This document shows, piece after piece, positions 40,461 to 52,721 of a stretch of DNA of 64,000 bases. A model generated the notes under the pieces. The model was not told where the DNA came from. It did not search any database and worked only from the letters and a program-made list of their open reading frames with translations. A program made the position numbers and the translations under genes. The number at the start of each line of letters is the position of its first letter. Position 1 is the first letter of the stretch. Source of the DNA: Lateolabrax maculatus (lineage: Eukaryota > Chordata > Actinopteri > Acropomatiformes > Lateolabracidae); assembly GCA_031216445.1 (NCBI GenBank), contig CM062199.1, positions 8,646,501-8,710,500 of the forward strand, written 5' to 3'.

Positions 40461-43120
40461 TGTTATTACTATTTGAGGGGAATACAGATCATGGGGGGGA
40501 ACCAGTGATAATTGCCCCCCCCCCTCCACCACCACCACACACACACACAAACACACACAGTACCCTTTTCTTTTGACCTTCTCTATACAAAACTCTGACC
40601 TGCTTTCCGTCTGTGTGTACAGCTGACAGCTCTTGCTCACAGTGATTATCTGTCCTTGACTACCTTCTCAATCCCTCTTACTATGAAATGATCCCCTCAA
40701 TCACCCCAGTATACACACAGAAATGCAGCCACACAAACACACACACATATTTAAGATAAGGTCGCCCCACCTGCCGCCCCACAACACACGCACCTGTCTT
40801 ATCCTTGTTTATATTAGTCTAATCCTCCCTGTCTGTGTGTATAATAGAATTTCAAGAATCAATAATTATTTATTAGAACTTCTAGATCCTGTATCTATGT
40901 ATGTGCGTGTGCTCACACAAGTCTATTTTCATAACATTGCACACCCTCTGCTGCCCCGTGTCACTGTCTCTCTCTGCTTGCTTCATGCTGAAAGAATGCA
41001 CACGATTGCCACTGGGATATCTGCAGCTTTAATAGATGCAACGTCAGAAAAACCTGCATATAAGGACACGGACTGAGCCACTCTGTTTTCACAGACCCCG
41101 GTGAGGCACGCGCTATCAATTGCTGTCCACACTGAGCCCGGCCTAATTCATTAGCTGATGACAGGACAGTGGATCAACACTGTCACTGTCATCTGGGAAT
41201 TTTATGAGCCATTGGTATGTTTGCTACTCTGATGTGGTTGAGGATTAAGAGCATGATTTTCTTGATAAGGTCGAGGTAAATGGATTTGTGCAATGTCATA
41301 TGAATATAACAAAGTGGACATGTGCTTAACTGAATGATATTTGTAGCTTAAACTGGGGAACGATAACTGTAATTAGCTTCTGAAGTCTCAAGCCTTGACA
41401 TTCCCCTGCAAGGTGCCCTGTGGTGTTTTCCTTGTAAAACAAACAAATGTCTTGTTATGTTGTGTTTACAATCAGTATTACTCACCTTGACTCATTGTGT
41501 ATTTCCTTGAGGTCTAACAGACATGTTGAGACATGCTGAGAAAGTACTGTTTTTGACTAAAAACTTAAATGTTACAGGTTTTCATTTTTTTCTTTTCTCT
41601 GCTGTAGTATTTTCACTGAGGCTGGCATGCAGAGGAATTTTCCTTTTTTCAACCAACGTCAGCAATATATATTATGTTCAGGCTTGTGTCCAAATCATGA
41701 AACAAAAAACACAAGAAATAGTAGCAAGGGGATTACATAACTCTATGTTTTGTATTTAATTTGTGCCAAATTTTATGTCAGCAAGGATGATGCCATATGT
41801 TCAAATGCCCCCCTTAGCTCGAGGCCTAAATTAGAGTAAGGCTAAAATAGGACTAAATGTGGTATTAGGGGGAAAAAAAAGTTGTAGTGTGCATGCATCC
41901 TTGGTCGGGAGGGTCTATGCACCTGCCCGACTTCATTTACAGGTGTCGACTGATTCTCTCACTGGACGGTCACAGGGACTGACCAAGTGACCTTAACCTT
42001 CCGCACCCCAATGCCACATACACGCTCACACACACTCACACATACCCAAACACACACACATGCTCCTATCCCCAGGGGATGGTGGGGCTGGTTCAGACTG
42101 GGACACAAAGACAAGCATTATTCTTCAACATCCCTTCCACCAAACTGCTGGGACGGAGGAAAGGGAGGAGGGAGAATTCATAATTTTTTATAATATTTTA
42201 TCATAATATTTTACTGTTGTTTCTATTTTTTCTTACATGTGAAATTAAATGTCATTGCCCGACAGAGTCTAATAGAAGCCTTACTGTGCTTTACTTCTAA
42301 ATCCATTAAAAAAATGTCATGACATTTCAAATGTGCATATTAGAGTTACATGCAGAACTATAATGCATCATTTAATATCCTCGGTAAAGTTTGGATTCAG
42401 CAGTCTGCCTCAGTGGGGCCAAACGGGTTTAAAACAATGCATCAATCCTGTTATGTCTCACTGTCCTGGTTCTGAGTTAGTACAGGGTAAACAAGGAAGT
42501 ATTCCTATAAAGAAAGAGCCCACACTGTGTTTGCATTGCTTTTCTTAGCACAGTGAATGATGAAAGACCAGAAGCCACAGCGAGGAGAAGCACTGGACTC
42601 GTGCATACTGTTCCCCCTAAACATCAACACACTAGTTAGACAAATGAACCCCCAACCCCCACCCCTTTATACTCCGCTGCTCCAAGAGGCTGCAATTCTC
42701 TAAGCCTGGAGGTACAAGTCTCTGCATTAAGACCAATTAACACCAAAAGTGCTAAACCTGCCAACTGAGGCTCTCGTGAGGAGGTGGTGAAGATAATGAT
42801 AAAAAAGTTTTAGTATTTGACAAAACAAGTCCTGAATGCTACTATCATGTGATTTTTTTAGATATGTATTTTAAATTTATAGGGGATATTTTTCTCTTGA
42901 TATTTTCTCCATATTGTAACAATACAAACAACATCACATGTGGACTTGGCAGGGAAAGATCAGGTGCTACAATTTAACATAACTCACTGATACCCATGCC
43001 TCTCTGTTATGACAATGTGCCTCAAGCTTTTATGGTACTAACTCCCTCTAGAGGTAATAAGATGAGATGCTGCTGCTTTCTCTTCTCCATACTAAACCAT
43101 CGCTGCCACTGAAATAAAAT

Positions 43121-43159
<39 letters not shown>

Positions 43160-43850
43160 CACAGGAATACAAAGTGATTAAACCATCTCATCTACAGTGT
43201 CCTTTGTGCTACCTGGTGTATGAAACAATTACTTTACCGTACACACATTTTTACAGATCAATCTCAAATGTTATAATTGAAAATAGATATAAGACACTGC
43301 AAACTTTGTGCATGGCCACATTATGCAATTCACATTATTGCTGGTGTAATTTTAGAAACATATGCACAAAAATACCCCGTAAAGAATCAATATTACAATA
43401 AGATCATGGTAAAGTCAGTAATATTTGTACTAATCTCAAGGTTGTCAAGGTGGATAAATTATAATCTCAGTTAGAATAAAGTCCGATTGACCGACTGGTG
43501 TAATCTTTCTTCATGTGCAGAATACGTTTAACCAAATTAAAATCATTTTCAAGGACTTTGTTGATTCAAATGTAATTTTATTACATGAAAAAAGAAGACA
43601 CAAGAACTTGGCCATATGATTAAATTCATTATTGTCAATTTAAGAATGGAAAAATCTTTTGTATTAGTTTGAAAAGAAGATTTGGGTAGCACCCGAATCC
43701 ACTCATCTCAACCGCATCATTTTTACACTCAGTTCACGTGATACTTCATCAAGCGATGTGCACTTAAAGCATCACTGGAAGCACTGACAGACAGGAATCA
43801 GAGAGAAGCTACAGTACACGTTTCTAAACCCTCGTTGAAATAACTTCAGT
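40461..43850. other. Gene-poor interval immediately upstream of rspo3
   Basis: No supported gene. Landmarks are a C-run with CA repeats at about 40,517-40,560, CA tracts at about 40,733-40,748 and 42,020-42,060, and (AT)n at 43,124-43,157. An enhancer-like stretch at about 41,087-41,230 is reported as a finding. Confidence 0.55.
43124..43157. repeat. (AT)n microsatellite
   Basis: Uninterrupted AT run of about 34 bases, self-complementary and able to form a cruciform. Confidence 0.95.
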
Positions 43851-43852
43851 AT

Positions 43853-43853
<1 letters not shown>

Positions 43854-43893
<40 letters not shown>

Positions 43894-43933
43894 GACGCGG
43901 GGGGCTTGCCCTCTAAATAAACTTTGGAGCTCG

Positions 43934-43960
<27 letters not shown>
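43854..43960 (+). promoter_or_regulatory. CT/GA-flanked putative rspo3 promoter region
   Basis: A (CT)n run at 43,854-43,891 and a (GA)n run at 43,934-43,959 flank about 42 bases containing ACGCGGGGGGCTTGCCC and CTAAATAAAC, the latter at about 43,913-43,921 and TATA-like. Downstream, to about 44,370, base composition shifts to GC- and CpG-richer sequence typical of a vertebrate 5' end. The transcription start is not visible directly. Placement rests on distance to the rspo3 ATG and on composition. Confidence 0.45.
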
Positions 43961-43964
<4 letters not shown>

Positions 43965-44838
43965 AGGGAGGGGGAGGGTGTGGGGGGGCTGAAGTCATCA
44001 GCCGGCCGGCAGGAGGGGAGTGAATGGGTCCTGCACGCAAAGCAGAAAAGCGCTGAAACTGCGGAGATTTACTTTGGTTCAGTTGCCTGCCTGCGACAGC
44101 GAGCGAGCGGAGGTGTGTGTTTGACAGGCAAAAGAACTGCGAGACCTTCCACTCACACATCTACTTTTCATTTTATTTTATTTTTTTTCTGTGATTACTA
44201 GTGTTGGTCCTTTGGTGGCTTTTATTTTTTTATTTTTTTTGTGCTTTAGCTGATGCTTAGATGAAGCCGAGAGCCTCAGCGCGCCTGGCACGTTAGGGCA
44301 TCCACACACACCGGGACGCACGGCGCATCTCCACTGAGCGCGACGGGGAGAGGGGAGAAAGGTCAACCTGGAGTTCTTCACATGGATATCTCAAACTTTT
44401 TGAGAGTCATGTTAGTCATAAATAATAATTCTACTCCTCTTTTCGACCTGTGCCACTGATTGATTCCGCTCTCCTCCTGCGCGCACCGGATGAGAATCGA
44501 GCTTTTTTTTTTTTTTTGGCGTGTTTGTTTGTTTTCTGTTTCTCGGAGGGAATGTTCTTTATCACAGCACGGATAACGGATCCCTGACTCAGTCTGGCTT
44601 TCTTGGCACGTATGAAGATCCTATACAGGATGTTACAGTCTAAGCGGCCCAGGCATCATTGGGCCACAGTACACTACCATCACCACATATCACCACATAG
44701 CTGGGGGTCCTGCTCTGTCTAGGAATTACCTGCCCTCCACCCTCTGCCTCCTGTCTGGGGGAAGAAAACGGAATCCCATCCAATAAGTGATTTGGTGAAC
44801 ATTGACATTGGCTTTAGGAGTCTCATCTCTGGGCTACT
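43961..44838 (+). other. rspo3: Probable rspo3 5' leader with upstream ORFs
   Basis: This stretch lies between the putative promoter and the rspo3 ATG. If transcribed unspliced, it has several upstream ATGs. One uORF is at 44,382-44,459 (25 aa, with an internal in-frame ATG at 44,409). Another is at 44,612-44,722 (36 aa, starting MKILYRMLQSK). Such leaders usually lower translation of the main ORF. Leader extent and splicing are inferred, not seen. Confidence 0.4.
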
Positions 44839-44938
44839 ATGCAATTACAACTGATCTCCTTTGTTTTGATCATCTTGCACCGCATGGATTACACTGGTTG
44901 TCAGCAGCACAGCAGCTCCAGGCACCGGCAACACAAAC
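44839..44938 (+). CDS. rspo3: rspo3 coding exon 1: signal peptide
   Basis: It encodes MQLQLISFVLIILHRMDYTG followed by a basic stretch ending RHRQHK, then one base of the next codon before the donor GTGAGT at 44,939. The start parallels human RSPO3, which begins MHLRLISWLFIILN. A hydrophobic core at residues 4-13 supports secretion. Confidence 0.88.
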
Positions 44939-47900
44939 GTGAGTAAAGTGCGGCACGATGCCGCCCGGTGTTTGGCGCACACACTCAGCGCGGTCTTTAT
45001 GTCCTTTTTTGTCTTTTTATTTTATTTTTTTGAAGTCACATAGGTCTCCAGCCTACATTTAGCATCTTCCGATCAACAAAACGCAAAATCCAATATTCAG
45101 TCTATATATCAACATTAATATTAATTATTATTAATTTATATAATATTGATTAATTAATGACTGGTGACAGGCACATTGTCATTTGGTCAGTGCAGTAAAT
45201 TGGTAGACTTGTTCACCAAACAATTCAACACAGGCGCACAACAGGGGACCCGGAGCAATGCTCCATTAATTTGAGTTTTTCTCAATATGACAAAGATAAA
45301 TTGCAGTTGATCTTTGCGTTTTTTCTCTTTCTCTTTATATAATTATATACAACTCTACTCACTTTTGGCAGAATATAAGAGTGACTGTATTGATCTCCCA
45401 GATTATTATTGATTATTAAATCGATTCAAGATGGACATATTATAAAACACATTTCCACACTACCAATCCCACTTTCCTGCATCATGAGGTGAATGCACTC
45501 CCACTGTTTAACTTTAAATTGCTGTAATAAAATGTGTTATTCCTGAATTGGATGCTTTCGGCAAACCAGGGCGCATGGTCCAGCCTCCCTCAGCTCTTTG
45601 GTTGTACGGTCCCGTCGTGATACCCTCAGTCACCGTCTTCAGTCCACTTTCAGCACGTTTCCTGTGAAGCTTAATTGGATGAATTAATTGCTCCGCGTGT
45701 CACCTGAAGCCTGCGGTCGCCGCTCTTGGCGCGCAGTGTCCTGGTTCCCGTCGCTCTCTAGCGGTCAGAGCAGCAGACTTCAGGCACGCAGCGTGCTGCC
45801 GGCTATCAGGGCCGATCTGCGTCCTAATGGACACTCACAGCTTCGGTTCCCATATTTGGTGAAGTAACCTCCACGCTGCGTTTGCTTCCTTACACTGCCA
45901 CATTTTGGAATTCAGGGGGAAAAGGCTTCTTTCTCATGTTGGCTCCGACTCATACACAGTGGAGTGGGCTTCACATTCATGCCAGTCAGGGATTGAACTC
46001 AGGATCATCATTTAAAGTCATGTCCAATCTTGTTCTTATTACTTTTCAAAATCTGAGTTGATGCAAATTTGACAGTAGCCTAGTCTCCATCAAAACACCA
46101 GAGATCTTCCATACTGAAAACACTCTGAAGTCTGATAGTATTTCGTCTCCCATATATCTCCCTGAGGTCCAACATTATGTCTCATCTCTTGAGCTGTTAC
46201 CGGTCTTTTTCCATGAGACTATGAAAAAAGTATCAATAAAGTATATCTGTCTATTCTTCCTACACACACTTATCACTGAGGGTCTCCAGATGTGCTCTGT
46301 GACTAAGTCTGTTAGAGAAGAGCAGTGATAGCTGGAATATTCCATGCATCATTTGCCAGCGTGGCTGATAACTGTCTGTGATCTACAATAATAGACCTTC
46401 GAAGTGTTGTTTTTATCCCGGCCACCTGGGGCTTAAACTTCTCTCTACCTCTCCTTCTCTTAACATGTAATCACAGTACTCAAATCTGTAGCCTGGACTA
46501 GAAAAAGGATCGTTTTGGTTTTGTTTGTTGTTGTTAATTTGTCCCTTCATGACCACCAAAGTGAACTTTTTTTTTAAAACAGAGAGTTGCAGCATCTGGG
46601 GTTAACTGTGTGTTTATCATGTAGTTTAAAAAGAGTTCTGGGGTTACCTTCGCTTTCGGCAGCTCTGTTCAGTGTAGTTTAGGTCAGACCTGAAGAACTA
46701 AACGTGGATCATTTTGCTGTTCAGCAGGGTGACACAGCCTGTATAGATCTTATTTAGACTGCAGCAAAGTGACATATAATGACATCTGGCATCAGTCGTA
46801 AGGACAAAAAAAAAAAGACAAGAAAATGTACCTACTATATGTAATATTTTGATTGTTCTCACTTCAATTTGTGTTTGTGCTGTACTTATATAGGATTTAC
46901 AGACATTGTAGTGTCTGCTCTATAGCTAACCTGCATCAAGACACAGATTCTCTCTTCTAAATGTTTATTTCCCCTTAAACAACATTAAGGAGCCTCTCAA
47001 CTCAGTGTGAGAGAGGGGCGAGCAGGAGGGTCTACTAAGAGTACTCTAGCGCTTGGCTGCTTAAATTATGTCCTGAGACTGAAGTGTGCCTTTTGGGAAA
47101 TTAGAATTTTTTAAATTACTATCAATTTGTTTTGGTTCAAAATGAGATGCCGAAATTGTGTTTTATGGATGGAACAGCATAGCCACATACTCCCCCGTGA
47201 TGTAATTCAGTTGCGTAATTCAGTTGCAGCACTAAAGCCTTAATTAATTTCCGTCAAAGCTGAAGGTTTAGTTCAGGTTCTACAGTAAGGAGTAAACTCC
47301 TGTCTTTCCGGACTGACTCAGTACCCATTAATTGACAAGTGCTTCTAAGAATCCAAACTTCCTCCAACGATGCAGATATCTAACACTTCCGAGATATCAG
47401 GGAGGATGGAGGGATTAGTGTGTGAAGGGGTGAATGAGTACGGACTTCAGAGGGAAAGAAGGGGGTAAGAGTGAGTTGGGAGTCAATGACCATTGAGTCA
47501 ACTGGCCAAAATTACCGTGCAGAGACTGAACCCGAGCTCTGAGCTTCCTGTGTGTGATGATGCATCCAAAATGAAGGCGTGTGGGTGCCTGGGTGCTAAC
47601 AGTGGTGTTTATATATATTAGATAGTTTATCAAGACAAATCAGCTCAGTGGAAGATGAAGATGGTTTGATTTAAAGCTAAACATACAGTAGGATACAGAT
47701 TATAAAAGGGAAATCAAGTGTGTCACATGATGAAATCTTATTCAGAGGTAGACATCAATACATAAGGCAAAATGTCTGTTATTTTCCTGTTGCTTCTATT
47801 TTGTTGAACAATTCTATTTTGTCCACGAACCATCTGTGTTTGTCTGTGCGTAGGCATATGAATGTGTTTTTTCACATGTGACTTTATTGGTATGTTATGC

Positions 47901-50900
47901 AAGATACCACTGTCCAACTGAGGTTTTGTTGGTGCAAGTGCGAGGGTTAGGCCAAATTCCTGTGTCTTAAGACTTCTGTGAATCAGGGCCGCTTGGCAGG
48001 AACACATGTGGGCAAATGGACAGCAGTTGTAAAGATTGTCGAGATATTTCAAACAAAGTATCCATGATCTATGGTAAACTGGCAGCTAAACCCCAAACTT
48101 AGAGAAGATGGAGAGCCAGCTTAAAGCAGTGGCATGAGATGCCAAGGCTGGAGAGGAAAACCAATTCCTTGGGCGCTTGCAGGAGTTGCTTTTGATTTGC
48201 CTACTATGTGTGACTACTGCAACATTTTCCAAACAGTGCCTTCGGGAATGGAGTGCCAATGCAGAATGGTTGCACAAGTATGTAAACTTATCTCATGGCT
48301 ATTGCCTACATATTGACTCTATGTTACAGGTGTCACTCCTGGTATATAAGTAGTCTGTAAAATGCTTGTCCCTCATTGTTTTTTTCTAATTCCCCAAAGC
48401 CCTATACCTCTTTTTGGATTTGACTAAACCATGGCATTTCTAACAGAGGAGTGACTTAAACTAATTTCCTTACAGGAACAGTTACACTGTTACTGAAACA
48501 TCAGGACCAGAAGCTAAAAGCATCGTCTCTGAACTTCATAGAACCTGTCATGTGTATTGGTTTTCCTAAAGAGCATATATACATCCCCTATTAAACCGCC
48601 CGAACCCTTTGTTCTGTTGTTGTCCGTTAAGTGCAATCAGATACTGAAAATGATGACATACAAGCTTTTCCAGGAATCTGACTGCAAGAAATCACCCTGA
48701 ATTTATTTATTATAAATAATAATTGTATTTTTAATACAGCTAGTTTTTTAAGACCTTAAGACTTTAAGCCGTATGTTTTTATAATCTTTAGATTATTTCT
48801 ACAATATGCTACTAGCACTGCATATACCTGTATGTTTTCAATCATGAGCTTAAACACACTATCATTTTGAAATACACATGCTGTAACTTGGGAGACATTA
48901 AAAATGTCTGTGACAAGGCTGTCAACATACAATTAAAATGATTAAAACCTACAACTACAGCTTTCATCCATGATAGACTTAGTCTGGTTAATTATCCCAC
49001 AAATTAGTGAAGAGTGGGGGATGAAAACCATACTGTAAAATATATCATCATGAACTAAACACTACAGTACTTATGTCCATGAATAGGGTTGTAAACATAG
49101 TATAAAGAGCTGTCATTAGCGCTGTGCTATCCGTCACAGTAAAAAAAACACTTATGCATGTGAAATAATAACCTTTTGTGATGCAGTTGACTTTAGAAAC
49201 ATACTGTTTTGGATTGTTTCCTCTTTTGAAAAAAATTGTGGGCACACGAAGATGTTATATGAGTTAAATTAGTATAGTGCCCTTTGGTTTCTTAAAATAC
49301 TGAAAGCCATTTTCAAGCCAAGAAAGCCAAGCATATAACATGCACAGTGATGCCACAGGACTGTCTGACCTCTCTCCACTGAAAATGTATAATCTGGGTT
49401 GAATGTTGTAGATTAAGATCAGCCTGAATCTATTTTGTGCAGGGCATCATAACATAAAAATCATGAAACCATTTACAAAAAATTTAATAATCCAAAATTG
49501 TAATCTGCACAAATGATATTCATATGACATGTGTCTGTTAGAACTTAGGTCAGGTATTGATTGCTGGTTGGTGCCTTTTTGTCTAGGACTTAAAATGGGA
49601 CTGCAGCACCCTGGCACAAAAATAACGAGGACACTGAATATATATTTCCTTCATTGAATGTTTGAGTGCCAAATGTGATCTAAACAAGTTATCCATTAAG
49701 ATAAATGTCCAAAAAGGAATCTTAATATTTAAGTTTTCCTTTTATACCATGTGAAATTCAAACTTAAACATCCCCCTTCTCCTGTCAGCAGAGATCTCTG
49801 GTGTGAGCTCAGGGTGCCAGCAGGGTGGCTGTCTGACCTGCTCTGACTACAATGGCTGCTTGTCCTGCAAGCCACGCTTCTTCATGCATTTGGAGAGGAT
49901 TGGGATGAAGCAGATCGGGGTGTGCATGACTTCCTGTCCTCCGGGTTTCTACGGCACACGCTCCCCAGAAAGAAACACCTGTACAAGTAAGAACGATAAC
50001 AGAACATTAATGGAAATATTCCTTGTATTGCAAGTTCCCAATTTAAATGAACACAAGTATGTAGGTTTGGTACTAGCAGCTGGACTACTGTGTAATTAAT
50101 TGTCCTCTGAATGGATGGGCATTAGATTTAGTATCATCCTCTCTCATAGCAAACACACACAGTATCTCAAACTTGTCATGACTTAAATGTGGCCTCTTAA
50201 CAGTGTGTTTTACTCATATGTGACAAGCATGAGCACGCAAGTTGTCTAGTTGGCTCCAAGACATTGTCGAAATATATGTCCTCCCTCAATATACACATCT
50301 TTACAAGCAACAGTTTCAAGACCTGCTTGTGAAATATGGCATTATGTATACATGCAGCATGTACTCATATGACTGAAAAACTTGATTCCTGTTAAATATG
50401 TTTCATTTTGGTGACATTAAATTACATCAAGTGTTCCTTTACCTAAAATCATATGTATTCCCAGTGAGACATTCACACACAAACACACACACACTGACAC
50501 CTTGTATATTTAACATGCAGGACACACTTGATAACTTATATGTTTTAAATAAACGCTGGCGGTGGGTCTGTGTTTCTCTGTCAGAGTGCAGGTCGGAGTG
50601 CGACTCCTGCTTCAACAAGAACTTCTGCACACGCTGCCGAGCAGGATTCTACCTTCACCAGGGCAAGTGCCAGGAGAACTGCCCTGAGGGGCTGGTCCGC
50701 AGCGACACACAGAGGGAGTGTGTTTCCAGTGAGTGTTTAGAGTTCACACTTATCAGGGACAGGGATAACACACAGGCTTTGCCTTTTATTTAACTCTATT
50801 TACCTTGTATTTATCCCACATTCGCCATGCAGAGTTTACCAAATAATTCAGATTTTGGAATGAACTATAACTGTCACACAAAACATTTAGTGTTAAATTT

Positions 50901-52149
50901 GGCCACTATATTCACAGATACATCACTATGCTTTTGTCTTTGCAGAGTGCCCTGCAGAGTGTGAGACGTGTGTGAACAGTGAGACATGTACGCGGTGCCG
51001 GCCAGGCCTGTACCAGCTCAGTGGGAGGTGCCACCATGTCTGTCCAGAGGACTACGAACCCAATGACAAACTCATGGAGTGCACGGCACAAGGTCAGTCC
51101 AGTGCTTGTATGTGTGCAAATATGTAAGAATAAAATAACCACCAAAGATGCCTGTCCTGTTGACATCGGCCCATGTCTGATGTTAATATAGAATGGCTAC
51201 AACCGGCAAATAAGCTTGAAGAAAAGAGAGTAGCCCCATTTTGAACTTCATATAACATACTGACATAAAATTACTAAACGCTGAGGTTTCTCACCCTCAC
51301 TTCCCTTTCTCAATTTTTCCCGTCAGTGCACTGTGAGGTGGATGAGTGGAGTGAGTGGAGCCCCTGCTCCCGGTCCGGTAGGACATGTGGGTTTAAGCGG
51401 GGCCAGGAGACCCGCACACGGCAGGTCCTCGAGTACCCATCCCCCTTTGGCAAACCCTGCCCTGAGATCTCAGAGATCAAAGAGTGCCTGGTCAAGAGGA
51501 GGAAATGTCCAGGTAAGGAAAACAATACTGTAGCAAAGTTGCAGTGTGTCTGTGTTCAGTGTCAGATCCTTGTGATTCACCATTTGAATGTAAACTACCA
51601 AAATAATTTTTTAAATGGGCATATTCTAGACATTGTCTATTGTTGTTGCTGTTGCCAACATTGGATTTCTACTCTCTATGAATTCCAGGCCTTGCTTGTA
51701 CAATCAGAACTAGTCGTTCTTCCGCTCAGGACTACGACTGTTTACTCAGAGGATTGTCATTGTGGTTGGAGTTAGGACAGTGGGGGGAACACACATGTGT
51801 GATGTTGCAATTGGTATGTTGTGTGTTTTCCCACGAGACCTCTTTGGATTTTTAAACAGTAAAACAGCTTTCTCTGCTCCTAGTAAACAGAGAATAGCGT
51901 GATCATTTCTAATGAAGAGAGTGAAAACTGCTTTCAGACTGGCTCTTCTCTTTATAAAACCCGATGCTGTGGAGCATTTACGATCACTTTGTGTTATGTG
52001 TGTACTGTGTGTGTGTGGTTACTGAGCGGTTGGCGGCTGCGGCTGGTTGTTTTTTAGCCTGGGCTCTGTAGTGTTAAATGACAGATTGCAGACAGGGTAG
52101 GAGGCTGAGATCCAGCCCCCTGGGGCCTCACACTTACAGAACAAACTGA

Positions 52150-52180
<31 letters not shown>

Positions 52181-52336
52181 CGTGCGTGCGGGTGTGTGTG
52201 TGTGTGTGTGTGTGTGATGCAGCAGAAAAGCAGTTGACTCTGGAGCAGAAACAGCCAGCTCAACATCAACATCCTCCCCCTGGGAGGCACGCGGCGACCA
52301 GGGGATCAGTATTGGTTTATCCCCACAGCTGCCAAT

Positions 52337-52368
<32 letters not shown>

Positions 52369-52687
52369 ACACACGCACACACACACGTGCACACACAAAT
52401 CCAGATACAGATACACCCTCTCCATTTCAAACAAGTCAGACAAATGCACAAATTCATACTTGCACACTCACTTGGGCACACCAAACACACACACATGGAT
52501 CTTAGTCTCACTAAAATAACTGCACAGCCGTTGCTCTTGGTGGTAATTTGCGAAGAGAGTCAACTGGGTCGACGTGATTTGTAAGGCAGACTGTGAAATG
52601 TGCCCTCCGTCACCCCCGTTATCCCTCTCTCTCTCTCACTGTATCTCTCTAGTGATCCGTTCCCCACCCTCGTACCCTCCACACACA

Positions 52688-52721
<34 letters not shown>

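Noticed and set aside
1..43850. Bacterial-style operons, CRISPR arrays or defence systems
   Set aside because: Composition, microsatellites and introns are vertebrate. No direct-repeat array or prokaryotic gene was seen.
1..43850. Endogenous retrovirus or autonomous transposon coding regions
   Set aside because: No gag/pol, reverse transcriptase or transposase motifs were recognisable in the ORF translations.
52019..52584. ORFs of 125-144 aa in rspo3 intron 5
   Set aside because: Almost wholly encoded by (TG)n/(CA)n tracts.
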